Origin: Ilex aquifolium
Lineage: Eukaryota > Streptophyta > Magnoliopsida > Aquifoliales > Aquifoliaceae
Length of the DNA stretch: 64,000 bases
Direction of reading: 5' to 3'
Assembly: GCA_951799425.1 (NCBI GenBank)
Contig: OX637397.1
Coordinates: forward strand, 11,769,064 to 11,833,063
In this document: positions 1 through 12,212 of the stretch, in pieces
Layout: every line of letters starts with the position of its first letter
Position numbering within the stretch: the first letter of the stretch is position 1
The notes under the pieces: generated by a model
Seen by the model: the letters and a program-made list of their open reading frames with translations, nothing else
The model's database searches: none
What the model was told of the DNA's origin: nothing
Translations under genes and position numbers: made by a program

Positions 1-1241
1 CTTCATCGTTGAAGGGGTTAAGTAGCGACAATGCCACTTCCAGTCAATTCCAAAGGAAGTGCGTTCTTTGAATAGAGGAGAAACATGGGCAGCCATCAAA
101 ATTACAATGAGGATAAAAGATAACCATTGAGATTCAAGAAGAGACTCTGAAATCTTTTGGCAAAAGAGGAAGAAATCCAGGAGATATTAGAAGCCTTGAA
201 GAAAATCGTGAGTTTTTAAGAAACCAAGAACCACACAGAAAACAGAGTCGGCGGTCCTTTTGGTTTCCTAATTAATAATGATAGTTACGGTTTTGGAAGG
301 CAGTTGAGTAAATGTGAAAAGATGAATCAGTACAAGATAACCCCCCCAAATGTAATTGGAAGTAAGTCTGAGTTTGACCCCACCCGAATAAAATATTCCT
401 CTGACTTCTTTGGGTTGAGGTCAGCTCGATTGGCTGTCTAACTTCTCCGGCGCAGCTTTTTGAGATCTCCAGTCCCAAGAACCATGTTCATATCCTGGAT
501 AAAATGGACTGGTATTTCTCAAGCTCATCGGTCCTCATGTATGTAGCAACATGGACCAGTAGGTCTACCTTTGGAAGAGCTCAAGCATCAAGTTACTTGC
601 TATCTTTTCCAAGTCCAGCAAACCTCTTGCCACCGCGAGGAATGCCAAGACTCACATCCTAAAGGGCTCTAAAAGGCTTCTTACTTTCAAAAGACGAGAT
701 AAAGAAGCCCCCCTCAACCATCTCCAAAGCTTAACAAGCTAAAAGAAGCCCAGCACAATAAGCTATGGCACAAGCTGTGAAGTCAACTTCAAATCCATAG
801 GTTATCTGGATCTATCCAAGAATATTTTCAAGAAGCAAGACCTCATAGTCCCAACAACCCTCTTAGCTCTACAGTCCTTAACTTGGTACGTTATCAGCTA
901 TTCTGTTCATCCAAGTTTGATAATCTTGCTTGAAAAAGAGAACTAAAGAACTCCTCCAAGGAAAAGGGGCAAGGGGAATGCAGGCAAAGAAAAAGGAATG
1001 CAAAATAAAAGGAGTGCAGACAAGGAATGCAGACAGGCAAACCAATTAGCATAATAGTAACAGCGACAGAAGAAGGCTGCATTGAAGAACATAATAAGCA
1101 ATGACAGAATAGACTGTATTGAGCTCCAAAAACAAAAACAAAAACAAAAATAAAGTGTGTTCAGCATTTATATCAACAATTCAAAAATGTATTCAGCATT
1201 TACATCAATAATTCGAAAGTGTGTTCAGCAATAAAGGACTC

Positions 1242-2150
1242 CTAAGATCCTGAAGAGGCAGGAGGGAGAGAGCCTGGCAGGTCAGTAGTAGGAGTGCTTG
1301 TTAGATCAGCAGGTGAAATCTTTGGCAGGGTGCCAGTTGAAGCCTCTGGCAAAGTAACAGTCGAAATATCTGGAATAGTCAATGGAGCAGAAACCTCAAC
1401 TTCAGTTAAAGCTCTCGTCACTAGGTCAGCAGAAAAAAAGGCAGCAGCAGAAAGTTCAACAGGCGCAGGAGTCAGGGAAGCCTCAGGATTACCCGCGGTA
1501 GCAGTGGATACAGAGGTGGTAATACTCTGAGCTTGGACCTCAGCCGATGAGGTAGGCAGCTCAGAACCTGTAGAGATAGCCTCAGAGGCAAGTGCTGAAC
1601 TAGGCACCTCTGCCTCCTTTTCAACTGAAGCCTCTACCTCTTCCTCAGCCGGAACGTCAAAGTTGAAATCCAGTTTGGGGTAGGTTTCTTCGGCTATCTC
1701 CTGAAAAGCAATCCACCCCTTAGCCCACCTAGTAACAACGTCATCCTTTAGCTTGGCAACCAGTTTATCCCTCTCTTTAACAGCTGTTCTTTAAACTTCA
1801 AGCTTAACTAGTGTGGCATCGTGCGCCTCTGCCAATACACTATACTCTCTTTTCATACTGTTATAGGAGCTCAAGGCCTCAAACTTCTCCTGGTTAACCT
1901 TGACCCAAGCTCGGTCTTAAGTTTAAGCTCCTCTGAGGCCTTCTTGAACTCATCTCTGCTCCTCTTCCCTTCCTCTACGGCTTTCTTTTTCTCCGCCTCC
2001 AGGCTCTTGATGGTAGAAGCCTACTTCTCCGCATGCTCTTGCAAACTCTGAAGTTGAGCTTGGAGGTCATCATTAGCAAAGGTCAGCTCTACAACTTTAA
2101 ATTCCCACGCCTTGGATGCCTTGGCAAAGCTCTCCAGAGAGCGGATTCGA
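1242..2150 (-). CDS. Antisense accessory frame of Tat element T1: coiled-coil and Thr/Pro/Ser-rich tail part
   Basis: This part resembles the coiled-coil section seen in the second copy at about 9880-10840. It combines Glu/Lys-rich heptad-like sequence with a low-complexity Ala/Thr/Pro/Ser/Val tail. It lies downstream, on the minus strand, of the domain-bearing frame at 2387-4036 and is probably a later exon of the same antisense gene. The function is unknown. It is decayed, with several breaks. Confidence 0.5.
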
Positions 2151-2386
2151 CTCAGTAAACCTCTCACATGTATAGCCAGTTGGGGAGAAATGCGATCAGA
2201 AACTAGAAATAAAGTAAGACAACAAGCATAAGGTGGGAACTTAAAGATGAGAAATAATAGGTGCTTACAGCTGTGGTTCCATAGAGGGCTGAGTTGATGG
2301 AGCTCTCAAGAGGCATAGTGGCAGCCCTCAGAACATCAGAATCGGGAATAATGGAAGTGATGGCACCAGCTGCAAGATCAATGTTA

Positions 2387-4036
2387 TCAAAGAAAGGTCT
2401 TCGTTCCCTTCTGCTTTAGGGAACTCCCATTTCTCCAAATTGGAGCTCGGTTGAGATGGCTGGGGGGGGTGTTCTCAGATGATCCACGAGGAAGAGAGGT
2501 AAGCTGAAGCTGAGGAATCAACCCCAGGGCCCTCTCTACCTCAAATGATGAAGATAAGGTATAGTCTTGTGCATGAGCTCTACCAGGAGCCTGCAGAACC
2601 CCTTTGAAGGGAGGGATCTCTGGGACTTGCGGGGAGCTCGATGATGGTGTAAGAGCTCTAGAAGTCAAAGCGGGAGAGCTTGATCGCTTAGAAGGGGCTC
2701 CTGTAGCTGAGGCAGGGAAGCTGGGGAGACCTACCGACTTCTGCATCTTAGCTCGGGTAATAGGACTGCTACCAGAACCGACCTCTGTCTTGCGTTTGCT
2801 CCCACTTCTACCCTTCTTCAACAGAGTTACCTTAGCTTGGAGTTCTTCTTGGGTTGGCTCCATCGAGGAAGAACCTAAAAAATCAAAATGGGCAAGTTCA
2901 GAAGGAATAAGGAAAGAGTAATTTTTTTTTCTGAGGTGAATAAGGAGAGGAGAACTACTACCTGCCACCTCAGCCGTAGCAATTGAAAGAGGAATGGGTG
3001 CTTCAACAGAAAGAGGAGTAAGAGATTCTATTATTACACTAGGGGGGCTGAACCCTTGCTCTACAAGAACCCAAGGTCTGATGAGCTCAGAGTACCTTGC
3101 TGAAGAGCACGTCTCTAACTTCAGCAACACCCTTTCATCCTCTGCATTGAGCTCAGGGCGTCCACCTGGGAAACAATATAAACAAAGCAAAGTCAAAGAA
3201 AGCCACAAAGCCCGATCACATTCAGGATTGGACAAAGACTTACCTAGGTTTTCAGGGACAGACCAAGCCCTGGGGATTGGAAGAGTATTTGTCTTATCTG
3301 CAGAGTTGTATTCCCATTGTAAGCCCCCTACATAAAAGAATTGTTTTTTCCAATGCTTGTGGGAGCTCGGGGGGTCAGAAATAATCACTTTAGTCTTCGT
3401 TCGTCTGGAGATATATAGAAAGCCCTCAGAAACAGTGTGCTTGACGTTGAAAAAGTGCATGAGCAAGGAAATAGTAGGGACTCCGAGCTTGTGAATTTTA
3501 AAGAAGACAAGAAGATCCACTAGGAACCCCCAGAAATTAGGTGAGAGCTGAGCAGGACAAATGTTGAAGTGCTGAAGAACACCCTTTATAAAGGGGTGTA
3601 AGGGAAAACGCAGACCGTTCTCGAAGGCGGCCACAAAGAAGCAAACCTTCTTATGAACTTGGGTGACATAGGGGATGAATGCATCTGGGCACCAGTATTG
3701 AACCCCCTGAGAAAAACCATAACGAGCGCTAAGGACCTTCAAGAGGGAAGGAGTGACCTCGCTAGCGCCCACGAGCTCTGCATGACTGAAAGCAGACCCT
3801 ACACCCGGAGCCGAAACTCCTACGCTACTCACTTTGCCCTTGCATTTGTTCGAGTTTTTGACCATAGGGGAAGTAGTAGAGGGAGGCTTATCAATATGTG
3901 CCTGAGCATCGACGGAGTCAACACCAGGGAAATTGTCGATCTCCTCACCCACGGCACCTAAGTCAGAATCCTCTTCAACAGACCGGTCTCCTAAGAGGGA
4001 AACAGAGGAAGAGGTGGCTCCAGAGGAAGCAGACAT
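2387..4036 (-). CDS. Antisense accessory protein of Tat element T1 (putative gypsy-type transposon domain, PF04195-like)
   Basis: An open frame of about 549 residues runs antisense to the inferred element. The N-terminus is Ser/Glu/Asp-rich. Residues about 110-240 look like the plant 'putative gypsy type transposon' domain, with the sections VCFFVAAFENGLRFPLHPF and LSPNFWGFLVDLLVFFK. The C-terminal half is Ser/Pro-rich with a basic patch (KKGRSGSKRK). The same domain recurs at 8072-8720 and 22566-22946, each time on the strand opposite to the element that carries it. The family is recognised from plant repeats and its biochemical role is unknown. This copy is the longest uninterrupted one in the window. 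Confidence 0.7.
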   Translation of the reverse strand: MSASSGATSSSVSLLGDRSVEEDSDLGAVGEEIDNFPGVDSVDAQAHIDKPPSTTSPMVKNSNKCKGKVSSVGVSAPGVGSAFSHAELVGASEVTPSLLKVLSARYGFSQGVQYWCPDAFIPYVTQVHKKVCFFVAAFENGLRFPLHPFIKGVLQHFNICPAQLSPNFWGFLVDLLVFFKIHKLGVPTISLLMHFFNVKHTVSEGFLYISRRTKTKVIISDPPSSHKHWKKQFFYVGGLQWEYNSADKTNTLPIPRAWSVPENLGKSLSNPECDRALWLSLTLLCLYCFPGGRPELNAEDERVLLKLETCSSARYSELIRPWVLVEQGFSPPSVIIESLTPLSVEAPIPLSIATAEVAGSSSPLLIHLRKKNYSFLIPSELAHFDFLGSSSMEPTQEELQAKVTLLKKGRSGSKRKTEVGSGSSPITRAKMQKSVGLPSFPASATGAPSKRSSSPALTSRALTPSSSSPQVPEIPPFKGVLQAPGRAHAQDYTLSSSFEVERALGLIPQLQLTSLPRGSSENTPPSHLNRAPIWRNGSSLKQKGTKTFL

Positions 4037-4620
4037 AGTTGGGTAGGTAAAGGGAAGCTTAAAAGGCCTGTAGAGGGGGGGAATTTCAGAAAATCACTCT
4101 TTGAGAACTCTGGGGTCGACACAACTGTGCGCAATAATAAAGATTCTAGTGGTGGAATAGGGGTCTAAAAAGAGGGGAAGGCGACACAGGGAAAGGCCTC
4201 GATTCCTAAAATAACAGAATCGAAAAGTCCAAAAATGAAGAAACCACCTTAGACTCGAGGGATCCAGAACGAAAATAACAGGTAGGGAGCCAAGAACGTA
4301 CCTAATCGAAGACGAATAGCAAGCCCAACTTCGAAGCAAGCCAGCCACACACGCTAATTCGAAAGGAGTGGAGTTTAAGCAAAACCCTAAATTCGCCGAA
4401 GAATTGGGGGGATTGAGTCTGCGAAATGGGAGCCGTTGTTGTCAATTCAAAGGCATTTAAGGCTGACTGCACAAAGTGGAGAACGTGCGCGGGAAACAAG
4501 GAAAGAAAATGATTACCTGTAACCGTCAAAAACCTGCTCGCACATGAACCGAGGTCGACAATTGGAGGTCAGCTTTAACTGGACCTCAGCTCAGCCCCTA
4601 CCCAAGTTCACTTGGACTAA

Positions 4621-4635
4621 GGGATGGGGGGCAAC
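4621..4635 (+). other. Polypurine tract of Tat element T1
   Basis: The run GGGATGGGGGGCAAC directly precedes the LTR start TGATGG. The same position in the older Tat element reads ggggggaaaa just before its TGATGG. This fixes the orientation of the element as plus. Confidence 0.6.
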
Positions 4636-5214
4636 TGATGGTACCAAAAATCAGTTCTAAGTGTGAGATCAGCCCATGAGGTCAAATCGGGAGGTCAGTT
4701 CGGAGCTCCAGAGCTCAGAGGACCAGAGCTCGAGCTCTCCCCACGCCAAATAATAGCCGAAGCGATAAGGAAACAACCGGGTGATAGCTGGCACCTCCAA
4801 AACAGAAGTCAAGCAACATTCCAGGCGGAAAACTCTTAATTGACCAGGATCCCCTCCCAAAATTAAGGGAGATCCCACGAATGAAGGGCGAAGATCTCGG
4901 TGGAGATCTCTTAGGTTTAGGAATAACATTATAAGTACTGAACAATTACCCCAACCAGGGGAGAGAGTAATGTAAACAAAAAACTCTGTAAACTTCTTTG
5001 AAGATCAATAAAGGGAAAGGAGCAAGAGCCTCCATTAGAGAGTGGACTAGCCGAGCTTATCAGTCGGTGAACCACTATATTTTCACTGTGTTGCACACAC
5101 TATACCTCGGATAACTAGAACATTCATCCATCAATTCACGAGCCTTGTAGCTCAGATCCATCCCATACAATTGAACCCAAACTCATTACTCATTCGTGTA
5201 AAATAACACCATCA
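4636..5214 (+). repeat. 3' LTR of Tat element T1
   Basis: This 579-bp LTR begins TGATGGT and ends ACCATCA, a 7-bp inverted terminal repeat of the TG...CA type. It matches the LTRs at 6845-7424 and 12925-13505 in reverse orientation. A polyadenylation-type motif (CAATAAAG) lies near 5007, as expected for the R region. Confidence 0.85.
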
Positions 5215-6722
5215 AAATGCATAGGAAATTTCATTTGAATTTTATCCCGACCTGGTTTAAAAAGTCAACTTTAATCCACCTACATGGGTTAAATGAAATC
5301 CAAGGGGGGGATGGGATATTTTTTTTGCTAGGATATGTAATACAATTTACGAGTATGCCCACCCCCAGGTCAGGAGATCTCCTTGGTAAATTTTTTAAAC
5401 ATTTTATGTTGGTAACTTGAATGATTGATGATGTGTATTTTTTATGGTTATAATATATTTAAAAATATTTTTTTTTTTGATATTTGAATGAATTGTTAAA
5501 AAAATAAGATGTGAAAGTGTATTTTTTTTATTTGGAATGAGTTGGAGGCTAATTTATAAACCAAACGTAATGGTAGATCGGATAATATGGATATAATAGT
5601 TAATGAAAGTAAATTACATAACTCTTATCCATGGGCCCCACACAAATGTATAAACCACTCAATCAGAAGAAGGGACTGAATATACCAATTTATATCCTAT
5701 CCGGATGATGGTTGAGTGAGTTTGGATTAGATAGGAAATGATATCTTTTTAGATATTCAATCCACTCCAACACTGTCATCAAAATATACCCTAACCGTAC
5801 GTGAACATGAGACGAACCCGAGATGAAATTAGTAAGTTATTGTTAATTCTCGATTCGATCTCCAAAATAACACGACACGCTAACAAAAATAATAAACGGG
5901 TTATATATGTTAATGTCAAATATTAATAACTTGATTATAGCATACCAAATTACAATGAGGTGGTACAATTTCACGAAAATTTTTAATATTTTTTATTTCT
6001 TGATCTATCATATTGTGAATCCTTATGGGCTTAGGAAATAATTAACTTTAACCAACCCGATTTAGTTAAATAGTAGATAAATATTTATGTTATACTATTC
6101 TGACAAAAAAAAAACCCCAACATGTTTAAACTTTTAGATAAGATGGTGATCTAACATGGTACTAGAGCCTTATAAATTCTGAGTTCTAAGTTCAAATTAC
6201 ACAAAGTTTTCTCCTTTTCTACACACGCAAAAAAAAAAAAAAAAAAAAAGGCAAACTTCACTTTACCCTCGTGGTTAAGTCGTTTTCCACATTACCTCCC
6301 TCACATTCATAAATAGCCACATAACCCTCACGTGGATGGATCATCCAAGAGGGACCACATAAGGAGGAGTAATAGATAAATATATATACCCTACCTGATT
6401 TTAACTGAGTTGTATTCGGGTTGACAAGCATAACTCAGTGGACAGAAGTCCACAATTAAGACTTTATTATATCAAAACCAACCACTTACCAACCAAAAAT
6501 TCACTTGGTTTTGAACCTTATAAACTAGGCAAAATGAGATTGTGATGACTTGTATTGACGTGTGTTGAATCTCACATCGAAAGTTTACACGAGAAATCTT
6601 GACTGAACACGAACAACTCGACTAATTTGCATATTACATTCCAGTGTTGAATTCAATTCTTGGGGAAAATTTTCTTCTTTTTCAAGTCAATATAAATTAG
6701 AGAGACAAAGACATGGTGGACC
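5215..6722. other. AT-rich intergenic spacer
   Basis: No gene was recognised. The stretch is AT-rich with homopolymer runs, including about 20 A at 6229-6249. Near its right end an imperfect tandem duplication of about 65 bp is visible: 6661-6724 against 6728-6790, both containing a ggaaaatttt-cttt-caagtcaa core and ending in a ggaccct/tgaccct motif. Confidence 0.6.
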
Positions 6723-6844
6723 CTCCTGGTGGAAAATTTTTCTTTTCCAAGTCAAGGAAATTAAAAAGACCAAGAAATGGTTGACCCTATCGTTTGCACT
6801 TAGGGTCCTCGTTACCAAAATGCTATCATTTTAGAATTTTTTAC
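6723..6844. repeat. Flanking segment F, copy 1 (duplicated at 12803-12924)
   Basis: These 122 bp adjoin the LTR at 6845. They recur with about two differences immediately before the LTR at 12925. The segment does not adjoin the LTR of the sister element at 5214, so it is not part of the LTR. It is flanking DNA that was duplicated together with the LTR. Confidence 0.85.
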
Positions 6845-7424
6845 TGATGGTGTTATTTCACATAAATGAGCAGTGAGTTCGAGGGCAATGGCTAAGAATA
6901 GATCTGAGCTACAAGGCTCGTGAATTGGTAGGTGAATGCTCTGGTTATCAGAGGTGTGGTGTGTGTAACACAGTGGAAATATAGTGGTTCACCGGCTGAT
7001 GAGCTCGGCTAATCCACTCTACAATGGAGGCTCTTGCTCCTGAGGTGTGTATTTCTTCAAAAAGTGTTTACAGATTGCTCTTTGATACCTTTCGGTCCCC
7101 CCTTTGTTGGGGCAATGTACCTTACTTATAATGTCATTCCTAACTCTAAGAGATCTCTACCGAGATATTTGCCCTTCATCCACGGGATCTCTCTTAATTC
7201 TGGGAGAGGATCTTGGTCAATTGAGTATTTTACGCCTGGGATGCTGCTTAGCTTTTGTTTCGGGGATGCCAGCTGTCATCCAACTACTTCCTTATCATCT
7301 CGACTGTTATTTCGCTTGGGAGGAGCTCGAGTTCTGATCCTCTGAGCTCTAGAGCTCCGAACTAACCTCCCAATCTGATCTCCTGGGCTGAGCTCATACT
7401 TAGGATTAATTTTTGGTACCATCA
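6845..7424 (-). repeat. LTR of second T1 copy (3' LTR in element orientation)
   Basis: It starts TGATGGTGTT and ends GGTACCATCA, 580 bp. It adjoins gttgcccccc, the reverse of the polypurine tract seen at 4621-4635. Confidence 0.88.
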
Positions 7425-8071
7425 GTTGCCCCCCAGGTCTTAGTCCAAGTGAACTTGGGTAGGGGCTGAGCTGAGGTTCAGTTAAGGCAGACCTTCACTT
7501 GCCGACCTCGGTTTGCATGCAAACAGGTTTTTGACGGTTATAGGTAATCATTTACCCTCCTCGTTTCCCGCGCACGTTCTCCGCTTTGTACAATTAGCAT
7601 TAAATGTCTTTGAGTTGATGGAAACGGCTCCCATTTCTTCCCTTTTGAATTTTCTTCCTTCAAGCTCTTCATCTTCTTCCTCTTAGCAGATTTCTGTCTT
7701 CCCCAATTTTTCGGCGAATCTAGGGTTTTGTTGAATCTCGTCTCCCTTCGAATTGGTGTCTGAGACTTGCTCGCGTCAAACTTTGGCTTGCTACTCGCTT
7801 CCAATTAGGTACGTTCTTGGCCCCTTACCTTCTCTTTTCATTCTGGATCCCTCGAGTTTGAGGTGGTTTCTCCATTTCTGGACTTTTCGATTCTGTTATT
7901 TTAGGAACCAAGGTCTTTCCTTGTCTCATCTTCCCCTTTTTTTGGAGCCCTATTCCACCGCTAGGATTTTCATTGTCGGGCACAGTTGTGTTGATTCCAG
8001 GGTTCTCAAGGAGTGTTTTTGTGAGGTTCCACCCCTCTATAGGTCTTTTAAACTTCATTTTTCTTGCCCAG

Positions 8072-8720
8072 GTATGTCTGCTTTCTCTGGAGGTACCCCT
8101 TCCTCTGTTTCTCTCTTCGGAGATCGGTCTGTTGAAGAGGGTTCTGATTTAGGTGCTGTGGGTGAGGAAATTGACAATTTCTCAGGCGTTGATTCTGCTA
8201 ATGCTCAGGTACATACCGATGAGCCTCCCTTAACTTCCTCCCCTGTGGTCAAAAACCCCGACAAAGACAAAAGCAAGGTGAGTGGCGTAGGTGTCTCGGC
8301 TCCGGGCATAGGATCTGCTTTCAGAAATGCAGAGCTCGTGGGCCCTAGTGAGGTCACTCCTTCTCTTATGAAGACTTTTAGTGCTCGTTATGGTTTCCTT
8401 CCGGGGGTTCAATGCTGGTGTCCAGACGAATTCACCCCATACGTCTCCCAGGTTCATAAGAAGGTTTGCTTCTTCGTGGCTGCCTTTGAGAATGGTCTGC
8501 GCTTTCCCTTTACACCCTTTTATAAAGGGTGTTCTTCAGCATTTCAATATTTGTCTTGCTCAGCTCTCTCTTAATTTCTGGGGGGTCCTGGTGGGTCTCC
8601 TCGTTTTCTTTAAGATCCACAAGCTTGGGGTTCCCACTGTTTCCTTGCTCATGTATTTTTTCAATGTTATACTGCTTCCGAGGGTTTTTTATATATCTCC
8701 AAATGAACAAAGGCCAAAGT
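8072..8720 (+). CDS. Accessory frame of second T1 copy: PF04195-like domain part
   Basis: This is the homologue of the frame at 2387-4036, with the same N-terminal Ser/Glu/Asp-rich section and the same KKVCFFVAAFENGLRFP core. The accessory frame runs antisense to its element, which lies on the minus strand. The region is decayed with several breaks. Confidence 0.6.
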
Positions 8721-9879
8721 AATTATTTCTGAACTCCCGAGCTCCCACAAGAACTGGAAAAAAAAATTCTTTTACGTAGGGGGCTCACAATGGGAGTACA
8801 ACTTTGCAGATAAAACAGACACTCTTCCAATTCCTAGAGCCTGGTCAGCCCCTGATAACCTAGGTAAGTCCTTTCCCAAACTAACTGCAATCGGGTTGGG
8901 TGGCTCTCTCTGACTCTGCTTTGTTAATATTGTTTCCTAGGTGAACGCCCTGAGCTCAGTGCAGAGGACGAACGGGTGTTGCTGAGGTTAGAGAAGTGTG
9001 CTTCAGCAAAATACTCTGAACTCATCAAACCTTGGGTCCTTGTAGAGCAAGGGATCAGCCCCCCAGGGGTGATAATAGAATCCCCCACTCCTCTTTCTGT
9101 CGAAGCTCCCATTCCTCTTTCAGTTGTTACGGCTGAAGTGGCACGTTATAGTTCTCCTCTTTGACCTCCTTCTTTTTTTTTTTTTTTTTTAAATTGGTCT
9201 TTTTGATTCTTTAGGTTCTTCCTCGATGGAGCCTACCCCAGCAGAACTCCAGGCTAAGGTAGCTCAGTTGAAGAAAGGCAGGAGTGGGAGCAAATGCAAG
9301 GCTGAGGTTGGTTCTGGTAGCAGCCCTGTTACCCGAGCTAAGATGTAGAAGTCAGGAGTGCCCCCTAGCTCTCCTACCTTAGCTATTGGACCACTTGTTC
9401 CGCCGTTGAGCGCCCCACAAGCCATAGAGATCCCTCACTTCAAAGGGACTCTGCATGCTCCTGGTAGAGATTTTGCGCAGGGCCTGACCTCGCCTACCTC
9501 GTCTAAGGTTGATAGGGCCCTGGAGTTGATTCCTCAGCTCCAACCTGCCTCTCCTCCTCTTGGACCATCTAAGAAAATCTCCAGCCATCCCAACCGAGCT
9601 CCAAGTTGGAGAAAGGGAATTCTTCTAAAGTGGAAGGGAATGAAGACTATTTCCTTGACAGTGTTGATCTTGCAGTTGGTGCTATTACTTCTATCATCCC
9701 TGACTCCAACGTTCTGAGGGCTGCCACAATACCTCTTGAGAGCTCCATTAACTCAGCCCTTTATGGAACCATAGCTGTAAGAATTTGTTATTGCTCTACT
9801 TAAGCTTCCAACTTATGCTTGTCGTTTTATGTTATTTCTTATTTCTAATCGTATGTCTCCCCAGCTGGCTATACATGTG

Positions 9880-10839
9880 AGGGGTTTGCTGAGTCAAATC
9901 CACTCTCTGGAGAGCTCTGCCAAGGCATCCAAGGCGTTTGAATTTAAAGCTGCAGAGCTAACCTTTGCTAATAATGATCTCCAAATTCAACTTTAGAGTC
10001 TTCAAGAACAAGTGGAGAAGCGGGCTTCTACCATCAAGAGCTTAGAGGTGGAGAAAAAGAAGGCTGAAGAGGAAAAGAAAAAGAGCAGAGATGAGCTCCA
10101 AAAGGTCTCGGAGGAGCTCAAACTTAGGCCTAAAGCTTGGGTCAGAGCTAGCCATGAGACCTTTTTGGCCTTAAGCTCTTATAACGACATGAAAAGAGAA
10201 TACGATGTATTGGCAAAGGCGCACGATGCCACTCTAGTTGAGCTTGAGGTGCAGAAGATAACTGTTAAAGAGAGAGATGATCTGATTGCCAAGCTGAAGG
10301 ATGATATCATTACCAGGTGGGCTAAAAGGTGGATTGCTTTTCAGGATATAGCCGAAGAAACATACCCTGATCTGGACTTCAATTTTGAGAATCCGGCTGA
10401 AAAGGAGGCGGAGGCTCCAGCTGAAAAGGAGGCGGAGGTGCCTAGTCCAACAGGTGAGGATGGTGCCTTGGCCTCTCTTGCCTCTGAGACTGCTCCCACG
10501 GGTTCTGAGGTGCTTACCCCAACGGTTGAGGTCCCGACTCAGAATGTTCCTACTCCACTAGCCACCTCTGAATCCATTGCTACCGTGGCCACTTCTGAGG
10601 CTTCTTTAATTCCTGTGTCTGCTGACCTTCCTGCTGCTGTCCCTTTTTCTGCTGACCTAGTAACAAGGGCTTTGACTGAAGTTGAGGTCTCTGCACAATT
10701 AACTATTCCAGAGATTTCAACTGTTATTTTGCTGGAAGCTTCAATTGTTGTCCTATCAGAGACTTCGTCTGCTACTCCATCAAGCACACCGATTGCTGAG
10801 CTGCCAGGCTCTCTTCCCTCTGCCTCTTCAGGGTCCTAG
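9880..10839 (+). CDS. Accessory frame of second T1 copy: coiled coil, conserved Trp motif and Thr/Pro-rich tail
   Basis: A long Glu/Lys-rich heptad section (for example KSLEVEKKKAEEEKKKS) is followed by a short block with RW..AFQDIAEETYPDLDF and then a Thr/Pro/Ala/Ser-rich tail. The older Tat element has the same order on its antisense strand at 21011-21658: a heptad repeat, then ERWGKISAAFPDI, then an acidic tail. A likely 3' splice site (tctccccag) at about 9865 suggests that the antisense gene was spliced. The function is unknown and the copy is broken. Confidence 0.5.
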
Positions 10840-12212
10840 TAGTCCCAAACTTAGGGTAGACCTGCGCTGTCTTTTTGAGTTATTGATGTAAATACTGAAT
10901 GCACTTCGTTTTGTTTTTGTTTTTGAAGCTATTCAATACAGTCTATTCTGTTCTTCAATGCAGTCTACTCTGTCATTGCCTATGTTATGTTCGTTGCTTT
11001 GCCTACATTCCCTTGCCCCCTTGCTTGGAGGATTACCTTATTGCTCCTTTTCAAGCAAGATTATCAAACTTGAATGAACAGAAGAGCTGATGATGCGTCA
11101 AGTCTGGGGTCATTTTGCAAGGACTTAGCCCTTCCCATAACAGTCTTGCCAAGACCAATGGAGAGCTAGAGTATAGACTTAACTGATGAGGTTTGATCCT
11201 TGGGGAGATCAGGATTTGAGCTCTGGATTCCTCTTACTTCATGGATACCCTTAGATCTCCTTGAAACAAATGTTCAACTGAGTTTGCTAAAGGCTTGACC
11301 AAGGACTGCTGAGTTAAGAGAGCTGTTGGGACCGTGAGGTTTTACTTCTTGAGAAAGCTTCTCATTGAAGTTTGCCTCACAACTTATGCTGCAGCTTATT
11401 GTGCTGGACTTCTTTTAGCTCGCTGAGTTCAGAAGATGGTTGAGGAGTATCATGGGAATGTTGAGGCTGCTAGGTTAAAGCAGGAGGCCTTTCAGGGCTC
11501 CCTTAGATGTAAATCTAGTGTGACCCTGGTATCACGCTTTTGGTTCTCTTGGGGGGGAGGGGGACATTGGGTAGTGGTTTGGGCATTCCTCACGGTGACA
11601 AGAGGTTTGCTGGATTTGGCAAAGAGAGTAAGCAACTTGATGCTTGAGTTCTTCCAAAGATAGATCTGCTGAGGTCATGTTGCTACATACATGAGAACTA
11701 TGATGACAGATGAGCCTGAGAAATACCAATCCATTTTCTGATGGTCTCGAAGAGATGTGTTGGAATGGCCAGGTAGCCATTCGAGCTGACCTCAACCCAA
11801 AGAAATTAGAGATGAGTTTTGTTCAGGTTGGGTCGAGCTCATACTTGTTTCCAATTACTTCGATCGCATTAGGGGGTCACCCTGTGCTGATTCATCTTTT
11901 TCTGCATTTATTCAACTGCTTTCCAAAACCGTAACTGCCACCATTAATTAGGAAACCAAAAGGACCGCCGACTCTGCTTTCTGTGTGGTTCTTGGTTTCT
12001 TAAAAACTCATGATTTTCTTTAAAGCTTCCAATACCTCTTGGATTTCTTCCTCCTTTGCCGAAAGATTTCAGAGTCTTTTCTTGAATCTTGGAGATTACA
12101 TTCTTGCCTCATTGTAGTCTTGATGGCTGCCCCTGTTTCTTCCCAGTTTAAAGAACGTAATTCCTTTGGGATTGACTGGAAGTGACATTCTCGTTACTTA
12201 ACCGCTTCAACG

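Larger units (their letters stand above)
1..5214 (+). mobile_element. Tat-lineage Ty3/gypsy LTR element, 3' part (family T1)
   Basis: The right end is an LTR (4636-5214) preceded by a G-rich polypurine tract. The preceding internal region is covered by reading frames on the opposite strand. Antisense accessory frames between pol and the 3' LTR are known in the plant Tat lineage, so I orient the element on the plus strand, with gag-pol and the 5' LTR beyond the left edge of the window. A second copy of the same family lies at 6845-13505 in the other orientation; its bases near 12190-12216 match the first bases of this window. Only part of the element is visible and it is a fossil with several breaks. 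Confidence 0.8.
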
